Shown one piece after another: positions 39,818-48,490 of a DNA stretch of 64,000 nucleotides. Origin of the DNA: JAWWPG01 sp963820035 (GTDB lineage Bacteria; Actinomycetota; Actinomycetes; Propionibacteriales; Nocardioidaceae). The stretch lies in the NCBI GenBank assembly GCA_963820035.1, contig CAWFYK010000002.1, positions 186,001 to 250,000 on the forward strand, read 5' to 3'. Below the pieces are notes generated by a model. That model saw only the letters and a program-made list of their open reading frames with translations, made no database searches and was not told the origin of the DNA. A program made the position numbers and the translations under genes. Position 1 is the first letter of the stretch. Each line of letters begins with the position of its first letter.

Positions 39818-39907
39818 TCGAGCAGCTCGTCGCAGCCTGATGGTTGACGTCATGCCTCGTGGGTACTCCACCCATGGTCGGTGACCCACTAGTCCGGTGA
39901 CCGGCCG

Positions 39908-39941
39908 GGCCCCGGGCGTTCCGCAGACGACGCCCGGGGCC
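39908..39941 (+). terminator. Hairpin terminator after the lysozyme-like gene
   Basis: GGCCCCGGGCGT (39908-39919) and ACGCCCGGGGCC (39930-39941) form a perfect 12-bp stem with a 10-nt loop, 91 bp after the stop. No T-run follows. Confidence 0.7.
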
Positions 39942-40058
39942 GCCCGCGTCACGGCATGAAGAACTTTTGCCGATCGTCGGAAACTGGCGCAATTCCATGG
40001 CACTGTGAGGCGGGTAGTCGGGGGGCCCAGATGGCTATGCGACGAGGAAGCGCATGTT

Positions 40059-40730
40059 ATGGCCCCCTACCGACTGGTCGAGCTCCTGGAGAGTGTTGCC
40101 ACCTCCCATCCGGACCTCACCGGCCTGGACCAGACCCTCGAACGACTCGCCGTCACCTCGCGCGACACGATTCCGGGCACTGGCTATGCCAGCTTCTCGC
40201 TGCGGCATAACGACAGCCACCTTGAGAGTCGTGCCGCGACCGACCCCGTCGTACTCCCAGTGGACGAGCTCCAGTTCCGTTTCCGAGAAGGCCCGGGTTA
40301 TGAGGCCCTTCTCCAGGTCAGGACGGTGTGTGCCGACGATCTTGCCACCGACCCGCGCTGGCCGACGTACGGTCCGGCGGCAGCGCGGCTGGGCATCAGG
40401 TCGCAGCTCGCCATGTGCGTGCATGACGAGCCGAGTGCCGGCATCGGACTGAACCTCTACTCGCGCCACCCGCATGCGTTTCGGCATCCTGAGGAGGCCG
40501 CCGGCGTGCTGGTGAACTACGCCGGCGTCAGTCTGGCCAATGCTCGGGACCTCAACCGGCTTCGGGCGGTCGTCCGGGCACGGCACGACGTGTTCGGCGC
40601 CGTCGACGCGGCTGTGGTGAGGTTCTCAGGCGCGGACCGGCGTGCGGATGCTTCGAGCGGAGCCCGACGTGCTGGTCGGGTCGACGACGAGGACCGGAGC
40701 TCGACCCTGCGCGTCATGCAGCTGGGCTGA
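40059..40730 (+). CDS. GAF-domain protein with degraded ANTAR-like C-terminus
   Basis: The product is 223 aa from ATG 40059 (GAGGAAG 9 bp upstream). Residues 10-160 are a GAF domain in the style of actinobacterial GAF-ANTAR regulators: GTGYASFSLRHNDSHLESRA, FREGPGYEALLQVRTVCADD and SQLAMCVHDEPSAGIGLNLY. The tail LNRLRAVVRARHDVFGAVDA resembles the start of an ANTAR RNA-binding domain but turns into low-complexity Arg-rich sequence. It may be a truncated antiterminator. Its 3' end overlaps the convergent mosaic pseudogene by 17 bp. Confidence 0.7.
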   Translation: MAPYRLVELLESVATSHPDLTGLDQTLERLAVTSRDTIPGTGYASFSLRHNDSHLESRAATDPVVLPVDELQFRFREGPGYEALLQVRTVCADDLATDPRWPTYGPAAARLGIRSQLAMCVHDEPSAGIGLNLYSRHPHAFRHPEEAAGVLVNYAGVSLANARDLNRLRAVVRARHDVFGAVDAAVVRFSGADRRADASSGARRAGRVDDEDRSSTLRVMQLG

Positions 40731-41160
40731 GGCCGCAAGATCTGATCCAGCGCCGCCCGTTCCGGTGCTCGATCAGGCCGGCGGAGGGCGCGTCCGTGCC
40801 CGGCCACTGGTTGGGTTTGCCGAGGAAGACGACGTCGATCCAGAAGGCTTCTGACCAGCACAGATGGCTGACCAGGCCAGCGATGCTCATGGCCGGCGAG
40901 CTCTCCAGCGGCGTCTGCACGGCGTCCGACTGGGACAAGCCGACGCACTTGGCGTGCGCGGTCAGGCGGACAGAGTTCAGGAGCTGGGTCAGGGTGGCGC
41001 GTTCGTCGATCGCGACGTCGAGAGTGCCGGTACGGGTGTCGAAGTCGCGGTGCCGATAGCCGTTGCGACGGTGCAGGGTGTCAATGAGGCTGCCCAGGAG
41101 TTCACGCAGCAGATCGGGGCTTCCAACAACCCCAGCGAACGCCTCAAGGCGCGAGCGGTC
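40714..41160 (-). pseudogene. Mosaic remnant: IS256-type transposase N-terminus joined to DinB/DUF664 fragment
   Basis: One open minus-strand frame of 148 codons, with no start codon. The first part contains DLLRELLGSLIDTLHRRNGY and RHRDFDTRTGTLDVAI (41008-41067), the hallmark N-terminal motif of IS256-family transposases. It then runs directly into DERATLTQLLNSVRLTAHAK and AMSIAGLVSHLCWSEAFWID, the start of a DUF664/DinB-like (mycothiol-dependent) protein, which itself is truncated after about 80 residues. It looks like a deletion scar. Confidence 0.7.
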
Positions 41161-41214
41161 TCATCGAGGGCACCGTGTCCGCGACGCTGTGGGCGATGGA
41201 GACGCAGGTGATGA

Positions 41215-41325
41215 TCAGTAGCCAGTGGCGCCCGCGCCGCCACCTCCTCCGCTGGAGACGAGAACAAGCAGGACGATCAGAGCGGCGACCGCCATGAACC
41301 CGACGATGAGCCTGCTGCTGATCAT
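41215..41325 (-). CDS. Microprotein: 36 aa membrane peptide with Gly-rich tail, copy 1
   Basis: ATG 41325 to TGA 41215: one membrane helix (LIVGFMAVAALIVLLVLV) followed by SSGGGGGAGATGY. A close paralogue of 37 aa lies at 57755-57868. The first 54 nt of the two genes are identical, and both face a 64 aa CxxC protein gene across about 215 bp. No family recognised; conservation of the frame in both copies supports translation. Confidence 0.7.
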   Translation of the reverse strand: MISSRLIVGFMAVAALIVLLVLVSSGGGGGAGATGY

Positions 41326-41539
41326 GACCACTCCCGATGTTTGCTGGCCGCGGGACCGCTTCTCCGGTCGACCGACCGGCACATCGTCACCACCGGCTCG
41401 ATCGCCGAACCATTCACTCCGAGATGAGATCGACACCATCGCTGTGATACCTCGGCACGTCTTGCGCTTCTGGGAACCGCGTCTTGGGAAATGCCATACG
41501 AGTGCATCCCCACCGAGAGGCAAACAGCGAAGGACCACG

Positions 41540-41734
41540 ATGACGGCTGACTACGAAGACTTCCAGCGTTGCGATCTGTGCGGCGCCGGACTCGAACCAG
41601 AGACCGCTGGCGCGGTCTGCGACGACCCAGACGTCCCGGAGCCCGGCGACGTCATGATGGTGATGGTCGGCCCGAATCTTGATTGCCCGGGCAGCAGATC
41701 CGCAGAGACTGCCGCTGGCGTTTACCGCTCCTGA
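41540..41734 (+). CDS. 64 aa zinc-ribbon-like protein, copy 1 (one Cys lost)
   Basis: ATG 41540. Starts MTADYEDFQRCDLCGAGLEP, has an acidic middle and ends with VGPNLDCPGSRSAETAAG. The paralogue at 57340-57534 has the same length and about half of its residues identical, with four cysteines in CxxC and CPNPKC. Here the first Cys of the second pair is Gly (VGPNLDC), so the zinc site is probably weakened. Function unknown. Confidence 0.7.
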   Translation: MTADYEDFQRCDLCGAGLEPETAGAVCDDPDVPEPGDVMMVMVGPNLDCPGSRSAETAAGVYRS

Positions 41735-41767
41735 GCCCGCGCTGGCTTCCTCGGGAGGCCCTGGCCG

Positions 41768-42043
41768 TCAGCAGAGTTGGTGGAGTTTGGGGGCCCATTC
41801 ACCTGAGGTCCCTCGCTGGCCGCGATCGCGGCGTCTTGCCGCGCGTCCGCGGTTGAGGACGTGCGTGGCCCAGTCCTCGTCTGCAGGCATCGGACTTTCG
41901 GTGTCTCCGGCGTCGTGCGAGTCTCGGTGTCTGGAGCGGCGGACCGGCTGAACTCGTCTGCGGAAGACACGGCGAATGAGCCAGCCGCTCGCCGCAAAGA
42001 GCCCCAGCACTATGAGGGCGGCTTCCCAACTGAAATCGAACAC
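41768..42043 (-). CDS. Small membrane-anchored hypothetical protein
   Basis: The product is 91 aa. An N-terminal membrane helix (WEAALIVLGLFAASGWLI) is followed by RRVFRRRVQPVRRSRHRD and an acidic, then basic tail. The positive-inside charge pattern is sensible, but there is no family match and the far C-terminus is doubtful. Confidence 0.45.
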   Translation of the reverse strand: MFDFSWEAALIVLGLFAASGWLIRRVFRRRVQPVRRSRHRDSHDAGDTESPMPADEDWATHVLNRGRAARRRDRGQRGTSGEWAPKLHQLC

Positions 42044-42199
42044 TACGAGACTCTCATCTGGCCGACATCGGACTCACCGTGGCGATCACCCTGCGGTTGG
42101 GGCCCGCTGCGGTTATCGTCGCAGGACCAGCGCCGCCGGGCCACCTCCCGTTTCGCTGAGGAGTCGCAGAGACGTCTCCGGGACCTCCCGGCAGGTGAC

Positions 42200-42406
42200 A
42201 TGCCGGTGCTGCGGCGATGGGTGTCCCTGCACAAACCTGGTCCGGGAGACGGTCGCTGGGGCATCTGGCCCGAGGACCGGGACAAGGCTCCGACGCGCCA
42301 GCAGATGGACGACGAGTACGCGCGTCACAGCGCCGACGTCGCCAAGCAGATCAAGGACCTTGAAACCGAACTGATGGAAGCACCCGGCGAGATTGCCTCC
42401 GTGTAG
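42200..42406 (+). CDS. Small helical hypothetical protein
   Basis: The product is 68 aa from ATG 42200: VSLHKPGPGDGRWGIWPEDR, then QQMDDEYARHSADVAKQIKD. The C-terminal half is a likely coiled coil. It lies 133 bp left of the element boundary. The frame is open further upstream without coding character. Confidence 0.4.
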   Translation: MPVLRRWVSLHKPGPGDGRWGIWPEDRDKAPTRQQMDDEYARHSADVAKQIKDLETELMEAPGEIASV

Positions 42407-42539
42407 TTGAGGACCTCCCAACCGTGAAACGTCAAGTAATGGTGAGGTTCGGAGGCCGCGCCCGTACACCGTAGGCACAACGAGGGCACGGCGTATCTCG
42501 GGAGGGGTGAAAAGGGGGGTCTGACCTGGGCTTGTGCTT

Positions 42540-42565
42540 GTGGGCGATACTGGGATCGAACCAGT
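42540..42565. other. attL core
   Basis: Identical over 26 bp to 53134-53159, with different flanks. It is the orphan copy of the tRNA 3' end; the rest of the tRNA is missing here. Confidence 0.9.
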
Positions 42566-42715
42566 ATCAGACGGTGGCGTTGAAACTGGGCATGACCTGC
42601 AAGTTTCTGCTTGTGACCTGCCGATACGTGAAACAGTAGCGTGTCGCATGGCGTGGCACAAGTGAGCGGGCGTATGCTCTTGTTCTGGCACGTATTCTGC
42701 ATGCGAGAGGATCCC

Positions 42716-43829
42716 ATGGCCCGCCCGAAGCGTGGTTTCGGTGGCATTCGGCGACTGCCGAGCAAGCGCTACCAGGCGAACTACACCGGCCCCGACGCCG
42801 TGCTCCACAACGCTCCACGGACTTTTGACACTCGCGAGGATGCCGAAGCGTGGCTTACCAGCATCCGCAGACAGATCAGCTCCGGGGAGTGGACCGCCAA
42901 TGGCGCTCGCAAGCGCAAGGTATTGACCTTCGAGACGTACTCCGCAACCTGGATCGAGCGGCGTACCTTGAAACCGCGGACCCGCTCCCACTACCGAAGC
43001 CTGCTCGACAAATACCTGTTGCCGACCTTCGGCGAGATCCCACTAAAGGGCATCGACGTGGACGACGTGACTGCCTGGTACGCCGAGATGGGTAGCAAGA
43101 CCCCGACGCTGCGCTCGCACGCCTACGGGCTGATCGAGAACCGTCCTCACCAGCGCCGTGCAGGACCGGCACCTCGATTTCAACCCATGCCACATCCGCG
43201 GCGCCGGCCACAGCAAGCGCGTGCACAAGATCAAGCCCGCGACGCTCGTCGAGCTGGAGGTCATCACGGCCGAGATGCCCGAGCGCCTCCAGCTCATGGT
43301 CCTGCTCGCCTCGTGGTGCGCCATGAGGTTCGGCGAGCTGGCCGAGTTGCGGCGCAGGGACATCGACGTGACCAATGGGGTCGTCCGCATCCGTCGCGCG
43401 GTCGTGCGGGTCGACGGGCAGACCATCGTGGACACCCCCAAGTCCGACGCGGGCACCCGAGATGTAGCCATCCCGCCGCACCTGATGCCCCTAGTCCGCG
43501 AGCACCTTGGGCGCAGCATCGCGGGAGGCAAGGACGGGCTGCTGTTCCCCGCCGCCGATGGCGTCGGCCGCCTGGCCACCTCGACGCTCTACACGTCCTT
43601 CTACAAGGCCAGAGCCGTGGCAGGGAGACCCGATCTTCGCTGGCACGACCTGCGACACTCCGGCGCCGTGTTGGCGGCATCCACGGGCGCCACGCTGGCT
43701 GAGTTGATGAACAGGTTGGGTCATTCGACACCCTCTGCAGCACTGAGGTATCAGCACGCGGCACAGGGTCGAGACCGGGCCATCGCAGACGCGCTGAGTA
43801 AGCTCGCCGAGGGGGGTCAGCGTTCATGA
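42716..43829 (+). pseudogene. int: Tyrosine recombinase (integrase) with a frameshift
   Basis: ATG 42716 follows GAGAGG; ATG 42701 is an alternative. The N-terminal part has the arm-binding segment (GFGGIRRLPSKRYQANYTGP) and the SAM-like core-binding domain (YSATWIERRTLKPRTRSHYR). Near 43131-43142 the frame shifts by one base within TGATCGAGAACCG. The remaining domain continues in the next frame with RHLDFNPCHIRGAG, catalytic Arg in ASWCAMRFGELAELRRRDID, HDLRHSGAV, and LGHSTPSAALRYQHA with the Tyr nucleophile. All catalytic residues survive, so only the shift prevents a full protein. A sequencing error cannot be excluded. Confidence 0.85.
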
Positions 43830-44132
43830 CCATGGAGATACGAACGCCACAGTCGCTCTCTTGGACTCCCGAGACCATCGTGCTGTCGCTGAGATGCTCA
43901 GACCGAGGCCACCACCCACCGCGCAAGGTTGGTCTCGTCTCGTGGGCTCCTGATGGCCGAGGGACGATCGTTCACGATGGCGGTGGGGGCAGGATTGCCC
44001 GCAATCCCGAGGAGAAGGACTCGGTCGTCACCCCAGGTGATTCGCAGGACACCTCAATGACTCGGCCGAGTGTTCAACCGTAAATGCCCCAAGTGCGGCC
44101 GGCACCATCAGCGACGAGTCGAGAAATGCTGA
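43826..44132 (+). pseudogene. Small zinc-ribbon protein, apparently frameshifted
   Basis: ATG 43826 overlaps the integrase stop as ATGA. The frame reads TIVLSLRCSDRGHHPPRKVG, LVSWAPDG and GGGRIARNPEEKDS, then stops. In another frame 44070-44132 gives FNRKCPKCGRHHQRRVEKC, the expected second zinc-binding pair. A shift near 44065 would join them into one Cys4 protein. No named family. Confidence 0.5.
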
Positions 44133-44308
44133 CGGAACTCCTCCACACGAAGGGCATACCTGGGAGTGTCGTGAAAGTGGATCTTTCTACCCTGCAGTAG
44201 TATGCATGTGCTGGCTTCGGTCAGCAGGTCGCCGGTAGGTACCTCAAAGCTTTCCGGGTCAGGCTGCCCTCCCGGGTAGCAGGTACCCCTTGCCCCCGGA
44301 GGCCCTAA

Positions 44309-44518
44309 ATGCCGAGTCGGCCGACTACTGAGAATCCGAGTTTCGTCAGCATTACTGATGCCGCAGCTCGACACGAAGTGCATCCCTGCACCATTCGACG
44401 CGCTATCTCTCGCGGCGAGATCCGTGCTGTGCGGCTCGGGCCGAGACTCATTCGGATCTCTGTAGCGGAACTCGACGCTTGGGCGCGGCCCATCCCGGCC
44501 GGCGGCGACGCCGCGTGA
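44309..44518 (+). CDS. Excisionase-like helix-turn-helix protein
   Basis: The product is 69 aa. SITDAAARHEVHPCTIRRAI, then SRGEIRAVRLGPRLIRISVA and ELDAW form the winged helix (HTH_17/MerR-like) of excisionases. Its position near the integrase fits a directionality factor. It overlaps the next gene as GTGA. Confidence 0.85.
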   Translation: MPSRPTTENPSFVSITDAAARHEVHPCTIRRAISRGEIRAVRLGPRLIRISVAELDAWARPIPAGGDAA

Positions 44519-44736
44519 GCGCACAGAGAAGCCGCCCGGTACGGGAAGCCCGGGCGGCCTACAACTTAGCGGCGGCCAAGTCAGGAACGAGCATACGTGA
44601 CACGGCGGACGCTCTCGACGCGCAGCGCCGAGTGCAACTGCGACGTGACCTGTACCGCATCGCCGGCAGACTCGCGACGCTCGATCCCGGCGCTGCCGCT
44701 CTGGCGAGGCGTTGGGCATCGCGGGTCGAGCGATGA
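44515..44736 (+). CDS. Small helical hypothetical protein, coupled to the excisionase
   Basis: The product is 73 aa from GTG 44515 (GTGA overlap upstream, ATGA downstream). It is alpha-helical and Arg/Ala-rich: AAYNLAAAKSGTSIRDTADA, then QLRRDLYRIAGRLATLDPGA. No family recognised; the tight coupling supports that it is real. Confidence 0.6.
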   Translation: MSAQRSRPVREARAAYNLAAAKSGTSIRDTADALDAQRRVQLRRDLYRIAGRLATLDPGAAALARRWASRVER

Positions 44737-45074
44737 CCCTGTCTGGCGCCGTTCGGATCGACCTCAGCGACCTGGACGCACAAGGCGCCAGGCGTCGCTG
44801 TGGCGTGCTCCGCATGGTGCCCGACCATGCCCGAGTCATCCTGATCGTGAGCGCTGTTGCGCCGCCGTTCGAGGCTGCCTCGCTGGTGGCTGAGCATGCG
44901 GCCAGGGTTGATATCGACGTCCAGGGGGAGCCGAACGCCGTCCGGTCCTGGCTCAACTTCTTGTCGGGAAATGATCGATTGGGGCTGGGCCCACATGACG
45001 GCCCGTCCGCTCGAGCCCGTGGTCGAGCACTCCGAGCCGTACAGGTTCACCTCTGGCGGGTCCTTCGTTCTTGA
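44733..45074 (+). CDS. Hypothetical alpha/beta protein upstream of the ATPase
   Basis: ATG 44733 in an ATGA overlap. Residues 1-80 look like a small alpha/beta fold: VRIDLSDLDAQGARRRCGVL, RVILIVSAVAPPFEAASLVA and VDIDVQGEPNAVRSWLNFLS. The last 30 residues, overlapping the ATPase start in another frame, look non-coding, so the natural end may have been earlier. Function unknown. Confidence 0.6.
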   Translation: MTLSGAVRIDLSDLDAQGARRRCGVLRMVPDHARVILIVSAVAPPFEAASLVAEHAARVDIDVQGEPNAVRSWLNFLSGNDRLGLGPHDGPSARARGRALRAVQVHLWRVLRS

Positions 45075-46004
45075 TGCCGCGGCAGACCCAGAGCCGATCT
45101 GGGGCGACCGTGAGGCGGTTCTGTGGGCGATGGGAGAGGCGCTCGTCATCGCTGGCCGTCAGGGTCTCGGCAAGTCGACTCTTGCTGCTCAGGTTGCGTT
45201 CGGTCGATGCGGCTTCGCCGAGTACGCGAAGCTATTGGACTTCCCCATCCGGCCGGGCGCCCGCCGAACGCTGTACCTCGGGATGGATCGGCCGCGGCAA
45301 ATCGCTCGTCTGATGCGGCGCATGGTGGGCGAGATCCACCGCGAGGATCTCGACGACCGCCTAGTCGTGTGGGAAGGGCCGCCGCCTTCCGACCTGGCGA
45401 GACACACCGGACTGATGCTCGACCTGTGCCGCAAGGCCGACGCCGACACGCTGATCGTCGACAGCCTCAAGGATGCCGCTGTCGGCCTCACCGACGATGA
45501 GGTCGGGAGCGGCTACAACCGCGCGCGCCAGACCGTGATAGCCGCCGGCGTCGAGGTGGTCGAGCTCCACCACCAACGCAAAGCGGTCAACGGAGCCAAG
45601 GCCGAGCATCCGACCCTGGACGACCTCTACGGATCAACCTGGCTGACGTCGGGCGCCGGGTCGGTCCTACTGCTCACGGGGGCGCCCGGTGACCCGATCG
45701 TGGGCCTCCACCACCTGAAACAGCCCGCCGCCGAGGTTGGGCCGCTTCGTGTCATCCACGACCACGACACGGGACGATCCGAGACCTGGCACGCCACCGA
45801 CCTCGTTGCGCTGGCGCGCGTCACTCCGGGCGAATCAGCGCGGTCGACGCCGCGCGGGTGCTATTCAGCACCGACCATCCTCGGCCAGCCGACAAGGAAA
45901 AGGGCCGACGACGCCTCGAACAGCTTAGGAGTTCGGGCCAGCTCTGCATCGTCGACCAGGGCGATCAGGCTGCCAACCGCCCGAGGCGGTGGGGGACATG
46001 TTGA
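44995..46004 (+). pseudogene. RepA-like AAA ATPase (AAA_25), C-terminus frameshifted
   Basis: From ATG 44995 (44971 possible). The RecA-like core has Walker A ALVIAGRQGLGKSTLAAQVA, RTLYLGMDRPRQIARLMRRM, Walker B ADTLIVDSLKDAAVG and sensor VVELHHQRKA. This is the hexameric RepA/KaiC-type helicase family of plasmids and satellites. Near 45830 the frame is lost. The adjacent frame gives the expected tail ISAVDAARVLFSTDHPRP and KGRRRLEQLRSSGQLCIVDQ, a winged-helix-like end, with a stop at 46002-46004. The unshifted frame runs to 46149 with low-complexity sequence. The ATPase core is intact. It is the probable replication protein of the element. Confidence 0.8.
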
Positions 46005-46132
46005 CCTACACGGACACCTACACGCCGCCTTCTCGGGTCCTAACCCTCACGACCCCTGTACGAGCCCCACGGCTCACGCTCAACAGACCTACACGGGTAC
46101 CTACACGCCCCACACGCTGCCGGACCTACACG
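46003..46132 (+). repeat. Iteron array, candidate replication origin of the element
   Basis: Five direct copies of CCTACACG at 46005, 46017, 46088, 46100 and 46125. The pairs 46005/46017 and 46088/46100 have 12-bp spacing and lie in a 24-bp unit repeated with two mismatches. The array starts at the stop codon of the RepA-like ATPase, where satellite and plasmid origins are usually found. Confidence 0.65.
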
Positions 46133-46198
46133 TTTGCCCCCCCCTTTAACCCGGATCCACCGATGAGGTGAGCGGGCCGAGCGTGGCGTAGAACGAGA

Positions 46199-46263
46199 AT
46201 GCCCTTGCGTGGCGGGAGAATCGGAGTTCTTCAGGCAACGATTCGACCGAAACGCAAGGGCAT
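46199..46263 (+). repeat. Long inverted repeat in the IS leader
   Basis: ATGCCCTTGCGT (46199-46210) and ACGCAAGGGCAT (46252-46263) are perfect 12-bp arms with a 41-nt loop, ending 7 bp before the transposase GTG. It could sequester the start region in read-through transcripts, a known way to limit transposase synthesis. Confidence 0.7.
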
Positions 46264-46270
46264 CTCTGAG

Positions 46271-47710
46271 GTGAAACTCTCTCATACGCTGCGGGCGACC
46301 TCGGCAACGTTCGACGATCCGAACCTGGTGTCGCCGGCGGGCTGGTTCCGGTGCTCGCGCTGGCGGAGTCCGCGGGCCTACGGGACCTGGCCGATGAGCA
46401 CCTGAGGGTGCCGACCGACAAGGGTGCGAACGCGGGGTTGAAGGTCGCCTCGCTGGTCGGTGGGATGGTCGCCGGGGCCGACTCGATCGATGACATGGCG
46501 TTGTTGCGGCACGGCGGCATGGGCCGGCTGTTCGCCCGGGCCTACGCGCCCTCGACGCTGGGGTCGTTCCTGCGGGCGTTCACCTTCGGCCACGTCCGTC
46601 AGCTCGACGCGATCGCGACGCGGTTCCTGGTCGCCCTGGCCGGGCTCACCCGACTGCTCGGCGCATCGGCCGGTGCCGCCGGCGCCGGCACGGATCCGGG
46701 CGCGGATCAGGGGTATGCGCTGCTCGATGTCGACGACACCATCATCGAGGTCCACGGGCACGCCAAGCAGGGCGCCGGGTTCGGCTACTCCGGGGTCCGG
46801 GGCCTGAACGCGCTGCTCGCCACGCTCGCGACCGCGACGAGCGCGCCGGTGATCGTGGCGCAGCGGCTCCGCAAGGGCGCCTGCGGGTCGCCGCGCGGCG
46901 CGAAACGGCTGGTCGGGGACGCGGTGCGGACAGCCCGCCGACTGCTCGCCCCGGCCCGGGTGCTGGTGCGGATGGACTCGGCGTTCTACGGCCGCGGACC
47001 GGTCCACGCCGCCCTGGCCGGTGGCGCAGCGGTGTCGGTCACGGTGCGGATGGACAAGGCCGTCAAGAAGGCGATCGCCGCAATCGACGACGCCGCGTGG
47101 ACCACCATCGAGTACACCGACGCCGTCCTCGATGAGACCACCGGCCGCTGGATCTCTCCGCCGAGGTCGCCGAAGATCCCGTTCACCGCGTTCGCCGCAC
47201 AGAAGAAGGCCGACCACGTGCCGGGCCGGCTCGTGGTCCGCCGCATCCCGGACTTCAACGTCGAGAAGAACAAGGCAGCCGGCCAGGACACCCTGTTCGA
47301 CGTGTGGCGGTTCCACGCCTTCTTCACCACCACCGACCCCGCCGAGCTGGACACCGTGGCCGCGGACAAGACCCACCGCGGGCACGCGATCATCGAGCAG
47401 GTCCACGCCGACCTCAAGGGCTCCGCGCTGGCGCACCTGCCCTCCGGGGTGTTCACCGCCAACGCCGCCTGGCTGGTCCTGGCCGTCATCGCGTTCAACC
47501 TCACCCGCGCGGCCGCCAGCCTGACCGAGCCGAGACCTGGCCAGGGCGACCACCGCGACGATCCGCCGCAAGCTGATCGCGGTGCCCGCCAGGGTCGCGA
47601 CCTCGGCACGACGAATGACGCTGCACCTGCCCCAGGCCTGGCCCTGGCAGACCGCCTGGACCGCACTGTTCGACCGGGTCAGCGACCCGCCACCAGCCCT
47701 CGCGGCCTGA
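46271..47710 (+). pseudogene. IS1380-family transposase with two frameshifts
   Basis: Begins at GTG 46271 (VKLSHTLRATSATFDDPNLV). The frame shifts near 46340 into VLALAESAGLRDLADEHLRV. It then runs through the DDE core: YALLDVDDTIIEVHGHAKQG, VLVRMDSAFYGRGPVHAAL and RGHAIIEQVHADLKGSALAH. It shifts again near 47535, after which another frame gives LARATTATIRRKLIAVPARV, HLPQAWPWQTAWTALFDRV and the natural stop at 47710. The catalytic Asp, Asp and Glu are present. The copy should be inactive unless these are sequence errors. Confidence 0.85.
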
Positions 47711-47922
47711 CCACCCAGCAGCGAAAGCAGCGCGACCGAGGAACCACCGTGGAACACCCGGACACCGAGGTCCGGCAACCAGCACGCCCGCAACACGCTC
47801 ACCCTGCGCCGACCCCGATCAGCCGATCCTCGCCATGCCCATCGGTGGATCGAGGTTTAGTAGGGGGCAGACGTGGGTCCACCCCCCCGCTTCGTCCCCG
47901 CCGTTCTTTGAGCGACCGCGGT

Positions 47923-48056
47923 GCCTGACCCCGCAATCAAGCCGCTCTATCTACCACGTTTTCCACCACCACCAGGAGGGGGTTCCTGTGATGCACAGGG
48001 CAGGGCAGAGGGCCTCCAATTTTTTGAGGATGGTCATACGCCTGACCCCGCAATCA
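47923..48056 (+). repeat. 17-bp direct repeat pair
   Basis: GCCTGACCCCGCAATCA occurs at 47923-47939 and 48040-48056, 117 bp apart, between the IS end and the first late gene. No coding sequence is seen in 47856-48112. It may be a regulator binding site or a duplication scar. Confidence 0.75.
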
Positions 48057-48112
48057 GCAATATCCCCCCGATCACGTCTGATGTCCCGCTAAGCGAACGA
48101 GGAGAATCCTTG

Positions 48113-48490
48113 ATGCCGAACTACAAGACCTGCGACTCGTGCGGTGAGCGGTATGCCGCCCGCCGCGCAACGTCGCGATATTGCTCCGATGCCTGCCGCA
48201 AACGCGGACAACGGTCCGGACCTGCCGATCCGCGGGGCGACCTGGTCGGCGCCGTCCGGGGCGACCTCGCCGCGGCCGGGCTGCTGGACACGCGCGTGGC
48301 GCAGCAGGCCGTGGCCCTGGCGGCCAAGGTCGCCGGCGGGCACGACACCGGCGCATCGCTCGCCGCCGCGTCACGCGAGCTCGACCGCCTGCTCGACAAG
48401 GCCCTTGTCGGCGTGGATGCCCACGGCACTCCGCTCGACGACCTCCGCCAGCGTCGCCAGCATCGCGCCACGACTGGGGAGGGCCGATGA
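48113..48490 (+). CDS. Zinc-finger-bearing small protein of the element
   Basis: The product is 125 aa from ATG 48113, with GAGGAG 9 bp upstream. The N-terminus is a C4 zinc finger, YKTCDSCGERYAARR with RYCSDACRKRGQR. The rest is helical: VAQQAVALAAKVAGGHDTGA and SRELDRLLDKALVGVDAHGT. No known phage role recognised. First gene of the run that leads to the capsid gene; ATGA overlap with the next. Confidence 0.7.
   Translation: MPNYKTCDSCGERYAARRATSRYCSDACRKRGQRSGPADPRGDLVGAVRGDLAAAGLLDTRVAQQAVALAAKVAGGHDTGASLAAASRELDRLLDKALVGVDAHGTPLDDLRQRRQHRATTGEGR

Larger units (their letters stand above)
46150..47855 (+). mobile_element. IS1380-family insertion sequence, inactivated
   Basis: The ends carry the inverted repeat GATCCACCGATG (46154-46165) and CATCGGTGGATC (47840-47851). 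TTTA is found outside both ends (46145-46148 and 47856-47859), a possible 4-bp target duplication. The exact end is uncertain by one or two bases. It lies directly behind the iterons of the host element. Confidence 0.75.

Noticed and set aside
42540..42565. A tRNA gene at the left boundary
   Set aside because: Only the T-arm and acceptor end are present; it is the attL copy.
44108..44956. 282 aa minus-strand frame across the excisionase region
   Set aside because: The plus strand has coupled small genes with a recognisable excisionase; the minus frame is Ser/Arg-rich noise.
46378..47802. 474 aa minus-strand frame
   Set aside because: Antisense to the IS1380 transposase; no family match, while the plus frames carry the DDE motifs.
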